From the NCBI GenBank assembly GCA_003586115.2, contig QVOM02000116.1, positions 28,621,062 to 28,685,061 on the forward strand: a stretch of DNA of 64,000 nucleotides, read 5' to 3'. Of this stretch, positions 34,361-47,158 are shown piece by piece; position 1 is the stretch's first letter, and every line of letters starts with the position of its first letter. The translations under genes and the position numbers were made by a program. A model generated the notes under the pieces. The model made no database searches. It was not told where the DNA came from and saw nothing but the letters and a program-made list of their open reading frames with translations. The stretch comes from Salvator merianae (Eukaryota > Chordata > Lepidosauria > Squamata > Teiidae).

Positions 34361-37151
34361 TTGATGTACTAAATTGTGCAACACTAAAGGAAGTGCTGTC
34401 AGTGTACTTTGGAGAACACTCTAAAAATGGATCAAAGTATAATTTCAAGGTACTTACTTCAAGGTGTGTATTAGGGGCGATCAGAGAGAGCTTTTAACAG
34501 AGGAGACCTTTAAATCTGGCACAGCTCTGAGGTTTTGGGTTTCAGAAACAAAGAGCAGCAGTTTCCTGTCTCCCAAGCCCTCCCTGGTTGCTTCTGTGAT
34601 TTTCCTGTCTGCACAGTCATGGGGATAATAAGAGGAGGGAAGGACAGATATCTCTGCTAATCAGGAAAGCCTGCCCTGCCCTTTTCTTTCTAGTACTGCC
34701 AATGACTTCTGTGTACCACCACCTAAGTGGGGCTGGTGTGCCCCCAATCCTGCAGCTGGAGGTGGAGCTTCACCTCCACCTCTTAGAAACTGCCTCAACC
34801 TCCACAGAAAAGGAACATTGGAAGAGGCAAATAAGTAAATTTCTTCCCTTCCACTCTACAGCCCCATAAAACTAAGCTGGCCATTACTAACAGTACAATG
34901 TTAGGCAGTTTTGCAATGACTGAAAAGTGGCACATAAATATCTTAAATAAGGAAATAATCTATTCACCTCTGCTATACTTCTAGAAAACCCTAATGACCA
35001 GGACTTTTACCAGAGGGTCAATGCTCTTTTCTACTGAGAGATCACAAGTGTGGCAGAATGGATACGTTCCCTCACTTTGGTAGCAAAATATAAGCCATGT
35101 ACACACTGCACCCACCTCAATTCATCTTGAGGGAGGAGTCACCACTAGGAGCCTTGCTAAGCCACTGAAGGAGGCTGTTTACATGGCCACCTTCTGAATC
35201 AGCTCATAGGACATCCCAGTGCCTGCAAAGGGCTGATTTCTGACCTGCCACACAGTTACCAGCAGCCCCTCGATTAGGCTCACAGCAACCAGATCAATGC
35301 AACAGGTCACTGTCAGAGCAGAAAATCCCACTACAACATTAATGTGCCCTGTCCCCTTCTAGGATAACATGACTATGCAGCAGGGTAAGTAGGGTTGTCT
35401 GAATTCCCATGCCATCCTGGAAGTTTGTCTCTTGAGGCCTGAAGATGGCCGTACCCTTCATAAAACAAAAACTACCCCTGCAGGGAACCTATGCTCACCT
35501 ATTGGGTGCAAGAAAAAAAGGATTGCAGCTTTCCTTGCAGAGGAGGTCATGTTTGCTCAGTCTCCCTCAAGCTTGCTGTTCCCTGAATGTATGCACTAAA
35601 ACCAGAAGTGAGTTCCTTCCCCCAAATTATTTTGCCTATTTCTAGGGAATTCTGAAAGTTGAACCACATAAGTGAGCAGATAGTTGCTCTGAAAACCTGT
35701 AGGTACACGCAGCCAACCTCTTCTTTATTCCCTTAAAACCAGCTCCGACAACTTGTTGATTCCAGATTTGGCAACAGCTGGACGCTCTATTCTTGACAAA
35801 AAACAGAAAGCAAAAAATGAAGTGGGCACAGTTTGGCGTTTGCTCCAAGGACTGACCACCAGCAACCACGTTTCCAGCTGTTGCATGATTTTATTTTCAG
35901 TGTTTGGGCTGGACAACATTAAAGCTGTTGAGTAAACCTCTCTGCCTTTCTAAGCTGGACTTTGGGCCAAAAACAATATGTCATGCAGTACGGAAATTCC
36001 CATTTGAAGTATGGAAGCATCTGGATAAGACCCATTTTTAGGTTCCCACACAGATAAGCCAGATTAGTTGGTGTTTATCTCCTATCCTCCTTTACAAGAA
36101 AGCCTTATTTCCCTTGTGGCAAACAATATGCCCGTTTAAGTTTTACAAGTTGTAACCTCCTAACCACTTAAGTAATTTTTAATAAAAACAGCAGTAACAA
36201 AAGTCATACCTTTTGTATCACTAGAGAATCATGAAATGCTGCATGCTGGAGAAAATGGGTGGAGTTTGGGACACATTTGGTACTTAGCAGCTGCATGTTT
36301 TACACGGAAGTGAAGAAATAAAGGAATTTAAAATATTTCCAGGACTAGAGAATTACAATAAAAAGTTGTACACTCTGATCTAGTACTGTTTCCTTGTGAA
36401 TTTGATCAGAAACAAATGTAATTAAAAGAAAATAAAGGCCCATATTAAGTCTTAGGTTTCGATTATTTAGAAAATCATAGGTTTTGCTCACACCTATTTA
36501 TAGTAATAAAAGGCACTATTACGCTGCACTTTTCATGTCTCAAATACTCCTACTTTTGTTACTGTTTAATCTACATGTATTTTATGTCTCACAAACACAT
36601 TTCATCTTGTGGCCATGTACATGTTATAACTAAACAGCAGCAAGATAATCAGTAGAGTAGGTCCCTGAGGAGTGGGGGTAGAAGAAAAAGGACAGAACTA
36701 CAAAAGCATCCATTCCCACTTATGAGATGCCAGATAGCTGAAGAACATATTAGTAGGAACACTTTTGAAGAAAAGTTTGCTGCAAAACCTGGCCTGGATT
36801 TCATTCCTGAATCCTCTGTAAATTCTGACCTGGATCAGCTTCAAACACAAACCAGTTCCTACCCCCTAAAAACTATTATACCAAGCATTCATACAAAACC
36901 CTTCAACAGGTTCTGGAAAAAATTGAGGCAAAAGCTTCATGTGTATTTGACTAATCTGCCTTCTCCAGAATAGTCAGGCAGCAATTAAATGAGCTGCAAA
37001 CTGGGCATCTACAGCAGTTAATTTGCTCCCAGTTCCTGTCCTGATTGCCACCTCCCTCGCTGAGTGGGTGCAATTCTGTTCCTGCAGATTCTGGAAGAGG
37101 CAGGTTCACCAAGGATCTATTTTGTTGTAGCTGTTCTGACATGAAAAATGC

Positions 37152-37404
37152 TAAGGCCCTTTCTTCATTGGGCCTTAATCCGAACCTGGCCAATTTATGG
37201 TGTGCATTAACATGTGGTTCCCATGCCCTTCAGTGTCCTGCCAGCATAGCCCAACAGGACCATGCAGATCCTATTTATCATGCAGCCAAATGGGCTTAGA
37301 AGAGGACAAGATTTCTATGTTGATTGCATTCTTGGACAGTGCATTTTTAATGCATTAACCAAGGAAGATGAAAATGCAATAAGGTAATGTGTGAGCAGCC
37401 TCTT
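37152..37404. mobile_element. hAT-like element, decayed
   Basis: Left AAGGCCCTTTCTTCATTGGG and reverse-complemented right AGAGGCTGCTCACACATTACC loosely match the hAT-like ends of the window. Confidence 0.35.
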
Positions 37405-38639
37405 AAAGTAGACTGTGTCAATCTGGAGTTACTATATTGAAGTCATCCCTTGTAGAATATGGTGCTTCAGTTTCAGGAAACCACATTATGCAGATGGTGG
37501 CTGGGGTTGCATGGCAGATGCAAGAGCACTACTAGTGTAGAGCTCTGCTTCTGGAGTATTAAGTGGAGAACTATGGCTGTAATGCTCCTCTCTGAGTGGT
37601 GGTGTGCTGTTGTACCTTGACCACTTGGCTGCAGTGTTGGCAGCTGGAGGGAGTTATTGAACACATGCTAAGGCCCCATGAACCATTTCCTATGTTCAAG
37701 GAGGTGACAGGCTGCCCAGGAGACACCAGGGAGGTCTTAGTGGTGGCACGGTGGCAGGACCACCATCAATGAGATTGATAGGAAGAGCTGAGTTCTTCCT
37801 ACTGCTCTGCCCTTCAAACATTCGAATAAGCACTTAGCAACATAGCGGCTGGATGAGTGTGGCTCCATAAAAATACCATACTTCTCTGGCATGCCCAAAG
37901 TGCCATTAGGGAGTAGGAAATGTAATCTCTGCACACTCGTGGCCATAAAGGCACTGTGTGGACACTGCCTACATTAGGAGAACTGGAAGTGGTTGCTGGT
38001 TCCGCAAGATAAAGGGTTTACATGATCAGTAATTACTTTTGTAATATAGGTTTGCATAGTCTAGTCTCATGTTATGCAAAGGATGATTCATGTAATTGAC
38101 TAGGTACAATTACATGCAACACAGTTTCATTCAGATTTATGGGAGGGATGTCTATATTTTCAACATGTATATTGTATCTGGGAATTGCACATTGGTTGTG
38201 TTATGGGCCTGTCATCAAATACAGATTAGGCAAAGAGGAAGCCACAGATGGATAATGTCTCTCTACCTTTTTCTTTTAAAAAAAGAAAAGACCCTTGTAA
38301 TTGCCATTCTTACTGTAATCAAGGCTTCATGTTTGCAGTGAATTTTTTTTGAATCTCCAGAAACTTTATATGATCTAAAATATGGCTTCTATAATGCCAC
38401 AGCTTCCATTGACTACTGTACTTAAGATGCTGGAAGCTGTCGTCCATATATACATAATTTAAATGTAATATTTGATATGCTAGAAATATATTTTGATATG
38501 GTGTCAAGGTATTTGAGGCAGTACTTGAATGGCAGTACTTGAAATCACAAGCATATTGCCTTGAATACTAAAATAAAAAAGAATAGGTATGTAAGAAAAT
38601 CCATGCGTAATGAACAAGAACACTGGTGCAAAATAAATC
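37405..38639. other. no gene seen
   Basis: No gene or bounded repeat recognised. Confidence 0.45.
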
Positions 38640-38815
38640 ATTTAAAAGAGCCTCTCTAGATCAGACTAGAGGCCTATTTAATCCAGCATCCTGTTGTCAG
38701 GGGAGAGTTTCACAGGGCTCCCAGAAATGGCACCAGAAGTGGGCCATTTCTGGAACCTGTGAAAATGTTGCCAGCCTCTACATGCCCATGGCAGAAGCTG
38801 GTGTGAATCCTAGGT
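38640..38815 (-). mobile_element. LINE/SINE 3'-tail fragment
   Basis: GATCAGACTAGAGGCCTATT and ATCCAGCATCCTGTTGTCA are the reverse-oriented form of the tail at 49900-49993 (CCTGATCCAGCAGGGC and AGAATGCTGGGCTAGATGGG). Decayed. Confidence 0.65.
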
Positions 38816-41548
38816 GAGGAACCTGTGCTCTAGAGCACTCCTGAGCACTTTTCACATGTGAGAGTGCTCCAGACAAAAAAGCCATTCAACCAGCACATTG
38901 GTCTCCTGAGGAGTACACTGGTGTGTGGAGCCAACATTCCCTGAATCCTAGTTGGTATAGTCCTGTGGGCTGTGCAGAAACTACCACAGATGCCATCCAG
39001 CTGCCTGTGGGACCTCTGCAGCTGGATATAACCTGATGAAAATGTCATATAATCACATTCCTCCACAATTGCTTTTCAGAGACATACCCTTTGATTCTGA
39101 AAATCATACACGGCTATAATTGCTACTTGGTTTTAATAGTCTTTCCCTCTATGAACTTCACAATGGTCATTCAGTTCTGACCACAATTCAAACTGTTAGC
39201 AATTTACCTAGGACGATTGGGGGCAGGAGGCCTTCTCCCATACCATCTTGCCCATCCCGTAAGCCCATAATACCTCCATGTATTCTTTCAGTGGCCAAGT
39301 CATAATTGGTACTGACACCACTCATGGCCTTTCTTGTGGCTCATGCTAACTGATGGTCAAGTTCTGGGACATATTGGACCTCTTGGAGGGGCAGTTTACA
39401 CCTTGTTTTTTAAAAAAATGTTGAATGTTTTGATTTATTTTGGAAGCTATTGTTTTGAGTAGTTGCATTCCTAAATGCCATGTAGAGATAGTAGAACAGT
39501 GACACACTGGGGCAATACATAAGTAATTCTAGTAAAGACTTCCAGGGGAAAAAAATATTGAGTATGTTAATGGCTGAACTTTGGCAACCTGAAGACCACA
39601 CACAGCAGATATGCACTCACGGAAACATCTTTTCATAAATGTTAGTATGCAGCTGGAAGTGCTCACTCCTAAACAGACACAGACAGAGAGAGCAAATAAG
39701 TCAAGTATACATTGTGTAGGGAGCTTTCCTCTAACGGCAGTGTTTCAGTGCAAAGGAAGTAAGATGCCTTATCTTTAATGATTCTCCACTGTTCTGGAAC
39801 AGACATTTTTAGAAGGCCTTAGAAGAGGACTTTGTAAGGAGAAACCTAATAAAGCTCTCAGTCTCTTTCTAAGGCTCTGCTTCTCACCCCTGAGCTGAAT
39901 AAAACATGACTACAATAGACAGAATTTTGCAGGCTATTTTGTGTGGCTTATTGGGTGAATGGTGGGCTAGACACTGTGACATATCCAACCTTGGTGGTAG
40001 GAATAGGGCAAGTTTTTTTTTCCTTCAGTAATAAATGAACAATGACAGACCCTTTTCCAAGAATAAGGCCAGGTGCAGAAAGGACCCAAGAATCACTTCC
40101 AGTATTTCTTCAACACCGCAGATCATAAGTTCAGCTAATATTACTGAGTCCTGCGAGTTCTGTTCAATCAGATGTGATTGCCTGCACTACCTCCAGTTTT
40201 ACAGCAGTTAACAGTATATGACATAAGGTATCACAATGGTGTCCCTACTGTTTCCTTACAAGGTGCAAGAATATTGGAATTATCATGAATTAAATATTTG
40301 GGGAAATCAGTTATTATCTGCTCCTGCATTTATGTATCAGGTTAGATACTGTCAATTTACTGAGTGGATCAGTGAACTGAGAATACTTGATGCAGTCTGT
40401 TTTGTGTATTTTTTTTTTTGTAAAGAACATGTTTTCCACACATAAGTATGTGCAAAGTTTTGCCACTTTAAGCTAAACTTGATTACTGATTTGCTTTTTT
40501 CCATAATGGAGAGGATAAAATAGCTGTTTTGCTGAAGTTTTAACAATTCATCAGGACAAAGTGCCATGAATGCCATTTTATGAGAATGTTGATTGTATTA
40601 AGAAACCGAGTGTGTAAAAATGTTGTGGTAAAACATGCTACTCCGGAAATTTCTTGCCTTAATAACAGAGATTTAAGTTGTTATAGTCACTATCTACATA
40701 GTGCTTTATTTTCCTCATCTTTCCTTTGCCTATTTATTTCACGTACTTACTGTGCCATGCTATAGATGAACTGGAAAAAATAACTGATACAGGTGGTTTA
40801 TTTTTATTTTAATTTGACTTTTCTTCTGCCCCAGGTACATAACCTTCCAGCAATGGAAAGAACTCAGCATGTTCTCAGCTGGTGACTTTACCACCACGAA
40901 CAGGTGAAGCTGCATCATATCTTCTACGAAGATACGGTAAATACTTTTAAAGTATATCTGTGTAATTCTCCCTTTTCTTGTAAACATTTCTAAGTTTGTA
41001 GATGTTCTTAATTTCTGCTCTTGCAGGATGTGAAATTACAGCTGTGGAAAGGGCATAAGGCAAGTTCATCCCATTCACCTGTTAGAAAAATATTGGGGAC
41101 AAAAAAACCTCTACCTTTAACCTACTTCTATCCCTTGGGACCAGTCAGATACATGTAGCTGACAACTGATGAGAAAAGATGGAGAAGGGCCTGGGGGAAG
41201 CTGCCACTGTTACAGAAAATTGGGTTTTCATCTATGGTGGTTCTCAGCAACAGCCAGGGAGACAGGTATAAGAAAAGCCCCCTCCCTTACACCATGTTCA
41301 TTGCAGCTTAAAAAAAAACATTGTTGTGAATCACTTCTCTTTGAAACAAGCACAGTATGGTGGCTATTTCAAAGAGAAAGTCATCTGTGGCAACATGAGT
41401 AAAAAAAGCCCCCTAAAAATGCAGCATGGGGGAGGGGCTTCTGTTTCATTCCTCCCTCACTGTCCACTGCTGGTGGTTCTGTTCCAAGTTCTCTGCAAGA
41501 AACCTGACCTAACCTATTACTTGCTCCTTTCCTACCTCTCTGCTCAAG
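38816..41548. other. no gene assigned; one exon candidate
   Basis: No complete element recognised. A 10-base T run lies near 40411. See 40835-40903 for a splice-flanked open segment. Confidence 0.4.
40835..40903 (+). other. exon candidate (69 nt), unproven
   Basis: Acceptor GACTTTTCTTCTGCCCCAG, donor CAG followed by GTGAAG. One frame is open throughout: Y-I-T-F-Q-Q-W-K-E-L-S-M-F-S-A-G-D-F-T-T. Length is a multiple of three, so inclusion would keep frame. No protein recognised; an upstream TTTATTTTAATTTG stretch raises the chance that this lies in a dispersed repeat. Confidence 0.15.
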
Positions 41549-41918
41549 CTGGTCAGTGACTTGGACCTGCTTGCCCCTGAGGAAACAAGAAAGTTTGCGC
41601 AATTCTGCACTGACCAATATTCCAGATCTGTAAGCATACGAGGGGCCTCCTCCAAACACTAGTGCCGTCTAAGGGAGGCCCCATGTGAAAGGGAGGCTCC
41701 TAATAAACTGGTCAGTCACTTGTTCCTGCTTGCTTCTGAGGAGGCAAGAAATTCTGGCCAGTATACCAGATCAGCAAGCATACTAGGAGCCTCTCTTCAG
41801 CACACTGCTGCAGTCTAAGAGAGCCCCCTGTGTGCCCCCTCTAGTATGTGGAATGGAGGCTCTTGGACCACTTGTTTGTCCAGTATAAGGGCCAATGCGG
41901 AATCACCCTTTGTTTTGT
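41549..41918. mobile_element. dimeric MITE-like element
   Basis: Two tandem units of about 159 bases start at 41549 (CTGGTCAGTGACTTGGACC) and 41708 (CTGGTCAGTCACTTGTTCC). Both carry AAGCATAC..AGG and GTCTAAG. The right end CCAATGCGGAATCACCC is the inverse of TTCTGCACTGACC inside unit 1, and the whole resembles the inverted-arm element at 20061. Confidence 0.65.
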
Positions 41919-42819
41919 TTTATCCTAGTTGCTTAAAGCTCTGAAAGTATACACAAGCTTGGGCATCATATCAATCTACAATGAGCTTAATTTCCAGTTG
42001 TATCAGAAGTGAGAATCAGAAGAACAAATTGCTGCATGCGAATGCTTGAAACTTGTGCATATCCAGGCTTTGATCATGCATATACAGCCAGCAAGACTAA
42101 AGAGAACACTGCATGCCTTAGCATATTTATAGCACAATCTGGTGCAGCTATGAGACTGGCAAGTATTATCAGAATATGAGGGAATTTTCAGTAAGAAAAC
42201 AAATGTCCTTCAGAGCTTAGCCAGTGATCTCCTGAACCTGTTAAACTAGCTGTAACGGAAGTGTTTATTTCTGAACTATACATTTTGGAACATCAGGAAA
42301 CCTCCAGTGGAACTTAAAAGTAAAGAATAAGACATGTGGTTGGGCTTGGTTTCAGTGAATCATCCTTCCCCAAATAGAGGCAAAGATGCTAAGGTGAGTT
42401 TAGAGGGGAATATTATGTTCTGTCAACAGCTTATCAATATGGCTTTTTGTGGGTATACAGTCATTCTTTGCAACGGTTCTTAAGAGATGACATCACATGG
42501 ATATGTCTGAAGCTTGCTGTCACGTGGAACTTAATTGTGACCTTGTTTTCCTTCAAGACAAGCTGCTCTTTAAAAACATCCAGTAAAGATGCACTATGGA
42601 CTTTTTTTCTATATAAGCAGTCAATATTTTTGTTGAACTAGGGCATGTTTAAATTATCATAAGATACTTTTGTGTCCAAGAAAACACTGCTGTGTAAAAA
42701 AAGGAGGGAACTTATTTATGCCCTGTTGACATGTTTCCTGCGATACCCTTCTTTTGCAACATGGGGCACGTTCGGATGTTCGTCTATGAATTCACAGACT
42801 CTAATTAATGCTTGTCATG
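41919..42819. other. no gene seen
   Basis: No recognised element. A GGTTTCAG acceptor-like site at 42352 and an AAG/GTGAGT donor-like site at 42391 occur close together, but with no convincing frame. Confidence 0.45.
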
Positions 42820-43010
42820 CTGTTGGTTACCACTGAGTCATGGTTGACTCCTGGTTGACTGCATGGGCACCTTTATGAAGTTTTCTTGGCAGAGATACAG
42901 AAATGATTTGCCATTGCCTGCTTCCAGGGAGAGGCTGGAGATCGAACGGGCAACCCTCTGCTTTCCAGGCATTTTGCTCTACCATTGAGCCATAGCTGCT
43001 CCCCATCATA
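42820..43010 (-). mobile_element. tRNA-derived SINE with A and B boxes
   Basis: The minus strand starts GGGGAGCAGCTATGGCTCAATGG at about 43005. TGGCTCAATGG is a good A box and GTTCGATCTCC (42937-42947 inverted) a good B box, some 35 bases apart. The body ends in GAGTCAACCATGACTCAGTGG. This arrangement fits RNA polymerase III-driven SINEs of lizards. No oligo(A) tail is obvious. Confidence 0.8.
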
Positions 43011-43270
43011 GGTCCATTAATCTCAGCTCCCTCCATTGTCTCCTTCCAACATTCTCCGGTTTGAATTCAGATATCTTTGCCAGCTGGAAGCCATATGCCC
43101 CTGTTTTATATGCACAACTCTGATTTAATGTCCATTTATTAACCAGGCTAAGAGGCTGAAAGGGGAAATAAGGGTAGAGGCATAGCTATGAAACTTCAAA
43201 CAAGCAACTGATCACGTCCAAACAGAATCTCTGTATGTAAACAGTTAAAAAGGTAGAGTAGATAACCATT

Positions 43271-43390
43271 ATTCTATTCTGTTCTGTTCTGTTCCATTCT
43301 GTTCCGTTCCATTCTGTTCCGTTCCGTTCTGTTCTGTTCCATTCCATTCTGTTCCATTCTGTTCCATTCTGTTCTATACTGTTCTATTAT
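43271..43390 (+). repeat. (TTCTG/TTCCA)n pentanucleotide satellite
   Basis: About 24 pentamers, mixed among TTCTG, TTCCA, TTCCG and TTCTA. The pattern of interspersed variants indicates repeated slippage and substitution. Confidence 0.95.
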
Positions 43391-43908
43391 ATTGTATACT
43401 ACAGAATATTAATTTATTATTTCTGTCTTCTGAGAACTGATCCATATATTCAGAAATACTGGCCCCTACCAAACAGAGCACCTTATGGGGCTTGGTAGAG
43501 CTGATTTACTGGCAGGTTAACACAGGGATAGGAGGGTAGTGGGCAAACGCCCAGATCTCCAAGTTGGCATTCTACTCTGCCTGGGTTCTTTTGCAGTGGA
43601 ACTCTACTTGCACACCTTATTTCCCTTACCAACAAGCCCTGGGGGAATCAGAAATATGACTAGGAGTTCAGCTACACACCTCGTTCATAGCCCAATATTG
43701 TGGGTAAAGGGACAGGTCGGCAGCAGGGAACAACCCAAACAGTCCCCATGACCACTCTTCCATAGGTGTCACAGTAGAGTACTTTAAAATGGTAAAAGGG
43801 TTCTCCTTGTGGAAAAAGGGGCAGGAAACCAGTGCACTGTCCTGTGACCATTTGCCTACCCCAGAGGTTGGCAGAAAACTGCAGTGTGGAGAGCGTTGCT
43901 GTGTCTGG

Positions 43909-43968
43909 ACCAGAATAATAGGTTGTCTATGTGTATCTACCAGAATAATAGGCTGTCTACATATAAAT
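43909..43968 (+). repeat. 30-bp tandem duplication
   Basis: Two units begin ACCAGAATAATAGG at 43909 and 43939; they differ at a few sites, mainly at the end. Confidence 0.9.
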
Positions 43969-44034
43969 ATGTGTGCATGTGTTTGAGAACTTTTTGTTTG
44001 GATTTTGGATTTCAATATATTTTATATTACATGT

Positions 44035-44125
44035 TAGTATATGATTATTTTATTTTATTCCTGTATTTTCTTTGGTAATAGCTTGTAAACCACTTTGAGC
44101 ATGTCATGGAACGTTGGTATATTAA
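44035..44125 (-). mobile_element. dispersed repeat end, reverse orientation
   Basis: TTGTAAACCACTTTGAGC followed by GGTATATTAATAAAG is the reverse of the (TTTA)-family core and head. Confidence 0.55.
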
Positions 44126-44859
44126 TAAAGAGGTGGTAATGGTTTAGTAATGTTGGATGTACCACTTTATTAAAGTGGGGGTTTAAATAGGATTATGTGG
44201 CATAGATGCTTGGTTGAACTATGGTATATTCTTTGTATCTAATTGGAAATGTCATCTGACATTGGTTAGTTCTTGTTAACACCCTATGGTGTTAGCATTC
44301 CCAGTTCACTATTCTTGATTCATTATTTCTCAAAGATGCTTGAGACTGTCAGAGCATTGGAAGCTCTAGTGCTATCTAGCAAAGAATGTCAGTTTATCAG
44401 GCCACAGGAATTAGAAATTCTGCTTTACAATTTGGTCTGGTGAATTTCAAAAAGTCCAGTTTTGAACCATCAGTTATGAAGCTGACCTGCTTAATCAACT
44501 TAGCTTGGGTAGCATCTTCACACCCAGTAAAAGGACCACCTGGGCAGTGGGATCAAGCAATCATGCCACTGGACCAAGAAGCACACTGTGTACACAACCA
44601 GTATCTCCCAGCCTTCGAAGTTTCCTTCTGGCACAATTAAACGCCAGACAAGAAATGACCACAGAAATCAGTTATTTTCTATTTGGTGCTCAGTCAGACT
44701 GGGTGGATATGTTGCTCTCACTATTGCTGTCCCATCAGATAGTGCCAGTAGGAGCACATGAGGTCAGGAAGCCCCCTTGGAGTGGTTTGAAGGGGATTAT
44801 TAACAGGGCATTTCTGAGGGTGATTTCCCTGGAGGTGCAGTCCTCTTACCCTAATAAAT
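44126..44859. other. no gene seen
   Basis: Two overlapping frames at 44386-44861 have no recognised domain and do not match the sequence before the other copy of the neighbouring repeat. Confidence 0.45.
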
Positions 44860-45540
44860 AATCCATATCACTATCAATTTTGCCATCCCCACCACACAGC
44901 TACATAGTGGGACACATGCTGCTATGGATATCTCAGGGCAAGGTGAGGCACAGTCCATTTCCTGATCACTAACATCACTATCATGATAATGGACCCCCTC
45001 AGATGTTCTTATCTTTTCACTAACCTCTCCCCGCTTTTACGCTACTTTGAAATTGCACGATTGCACAAAAGTACAATTAAAAAGGAGCAGAAATTAAGAT
45101 CTTCCCTTGGAAGCTTTAATGTGTGGTAGATGTGGAACTGAAGTTGTGCATGGGTGAATGCCAGCTGGAGGGGGAGAAGAAGCAAATGGTGAATGACCAG
45201 TAATGCCACCAAGGGCATCTGTGTTCTGCTGCAGCAGCAGAGAAATACAGAGGGTGGAGTTTGACTTTCCCACCCCTGTGAAGTCGAAATTTGAATATTT
45301 GGACTGCATTCAATCACTGACTGCACAGGAAGGGGAATTTGGTGAGGGGTGGACCCAGAAAGGTATGGTTTCCCCATGCCAAACACAGAAGAAATGAGGA
45401 GGGAGAATGAGCAAGTCTGAATTCAGTCCATGTTAAAATACAAATGTGGGAATGACTGGAACATGTAGTCAATCCTTGTTCTCCCCCAATATGGATTAAA
45501 CCTATGATGTCTGCACCCTAGAACATTCAGTTTCTTGACA
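44860..45540. repeat. unclassified 0.68-kb dispersed repeat, copy 2
   Basis: Second copy of the sequence at 5165-5840, same orientation, some 39.7 kb away. Similarity starts near CCATATCACTATCAATTTTGCC and ends near CTGCACCCTAGAAC. The minus-strand frame at 45042-45386 parallels that of copy 1 (both contain H-I-Y-H-T and A-I-S-K), but differences are spread over all codon positions. Class unknown. Confidence 0.8.
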
Positions 45541-47014
45541 ATCTCCTGCCCCAAGCAAATATACTTCTAAGACTGTATTAAGTCCTTCATTTAATACTAA
45601 TTAAACATGGGACTTAGGCTGAGTCTCCTCTAACCCAGTGAGATGGCTTCATCTGTGGAATGGGAGAAAGGTGCTGTGATCACTGCCTGATAGGACGCCT
45701 CCTCATCTCCATTTCAGAGCAAGGAGGCATTCTTCGTAGTAATGCTCCAAGGTGTCTCCATTGAAAGAGTGGCAAAATCATGCCCTCACAAAATGGTGCC
45801 ATTGTTGGCAATTGAACCCAGAAATAGGGTGGCATGATTGCTGTGAGGAGCTTTCTATCATCATGAGCAGAGATGTGGCTGCAAATGGCACTGTGCCCTG
45901 TAAGTGGAGATGCAGCCAGAATATCACACCTGAAACCTCAAGGTAGCCATCTATAATGATGAATTATTTTCAGAGTGACTACAGCATGTTTTTCACCTTC
46001 CATTGCCTTGTTCATCTGTCACAAATACAACCATATTTTTCCTCACAAAACAGCTCAGGATTGATGGTCCATTACTCTTGATGAACTGGTGGTATGCAGG
46101 CTGGGGGAAGTAATGAATATGCTACTCACTGCTTATTGTGTGATGCAGAGGAAAACAGTTTAATAACAGGCAGACTAGAAAAAGACTTTTAAAATGAGCT
46201 GAAACCAAACTGAACCTTGGGAGGAAAAAAATGTGTTTCTAAAAGAAAACCTATTGCAGAATGGTAGGTGTAATCTTTTTTTTCCCACATGGCAACAGTA
46301 CAAATGTGATGTTTCTGAAATGCATTTTATTTTGCAGATAGGCATTAAAAGGGAAGAGTACAGGGAAAAGCGCTACCAATGAAGGCTGAATTTTAAAGAG
46401 TCCATGGGGAAATCCATGTGGTTTTCTTAGCAGTAGCACAGAAGTGGTTAACTAATAGCTTCTTCTGGGATGCTTGTCCAGCTCACCTAAAACTATAATG
46501 TTCCATGGAATTGTGTTGTTCCATCTGTGTATCCTGGCCTTCATAGGATTCCTCTTGCCCATCCTCCACAAGTTAGGCCATTATCCATGGTTTTGACAGT
46601 GATTTCCCAAAGTGTCCACTTTCTGTGCAAGCATATGTATGCCCAGTCCACTGAGGAGGAGAGTATTTCAGCACTCTTCCAACACTAACAGAAAAGAACA
46701 TATTTCAACACACTTGAATAGACTAGTTGAGTTTCTCTTCAACATTGGACTGGTGCTGCCAGAATTCCGTCAGATGTTGTGTGATCAGATGCCCTAGCAG
46801 CCAACTACAAAATGGCCAATGGCTTTCCATGCCTCCCATGGTGGCCACACAGAGTCATGGAGCTGGAAATTGACCACATCATCAGGAAATTGACCCAGCA
46901 TCAGGACCACTAGGTTGAGTGCACAGACTGGTGGGGTAGGATCTGGCACACAGAGTGGTACAGGTAGAGATTATGGGATCGCAATGCTGAGATGTGGACA
47001 CAGCTTTATTCAGA
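45541..47014. other. no gene seen
   Basis: No gene or bounded repeat recognised. Confidence 0.45.
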
Positions 47015-47144
47015 TTGTGGCAGCATCCACATGCATTTAAAAGGTGGCTCAGAGGGGGCTTAAAGGTAACAGCATTTCTGGCCTTTAATGTGCATTAGTT
47101 GTGAGGTGTTGCCTAGTAATACTTCTAAGCAGCTTTCTTTTAAA
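47015..47144 (+). mobile_element. MITE family C, copy 3
   Basis: GCAGCATCCACATGCATTTAAAAGG, with GGTGGCTCAGAGGGGGCTTA, then TTCTGGCCTTTAATGTGC and TTCTAAGCAGCTTTCTTTTAA: same order as 29253-29467, with the right end replaced by an AT run. Confidence 0.65.
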
Positions 47145-47158
47145 ATATATATATATAT
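47145..47158 (+). repeat. (AT)7 microsatellite
   Basis: Fourteen bases at the edge of the MITE. Confidence 0.9.

Larger units (their letters stand above)
33481..37150. other. no gene assigned; one micro-exon candidate and one CpG-retaining block
   Basis: Largest stretch without a recognised element. Apart from the segments listed separately (33814-33841, 34100-34360), open frames near 35.7 and 36.7 kb have no recognised domain. A CpG-poor, mixed-composition sequence. Confidence 0.4.
43011..44034. other. no gene seen; holds two tandem repeats
   Basis: Besides the pentanucleotide satellite and the 30-bp duplication listed separately, nothing is recognised. Confidence 0.45.

Noticed and set aside
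42976..43005. Possible tRNA gene on the minus strand
   Set aside because: A and B boxes are present, but no cloverleaf acceptor stem closes; the sequence continues as a SINE body.
43271..43390. Possible CRISPR-like or telomeric array
   Set aside because: Units are contiguous 5-mers without spacers and are not TTAGGG; it is a simple satellite.
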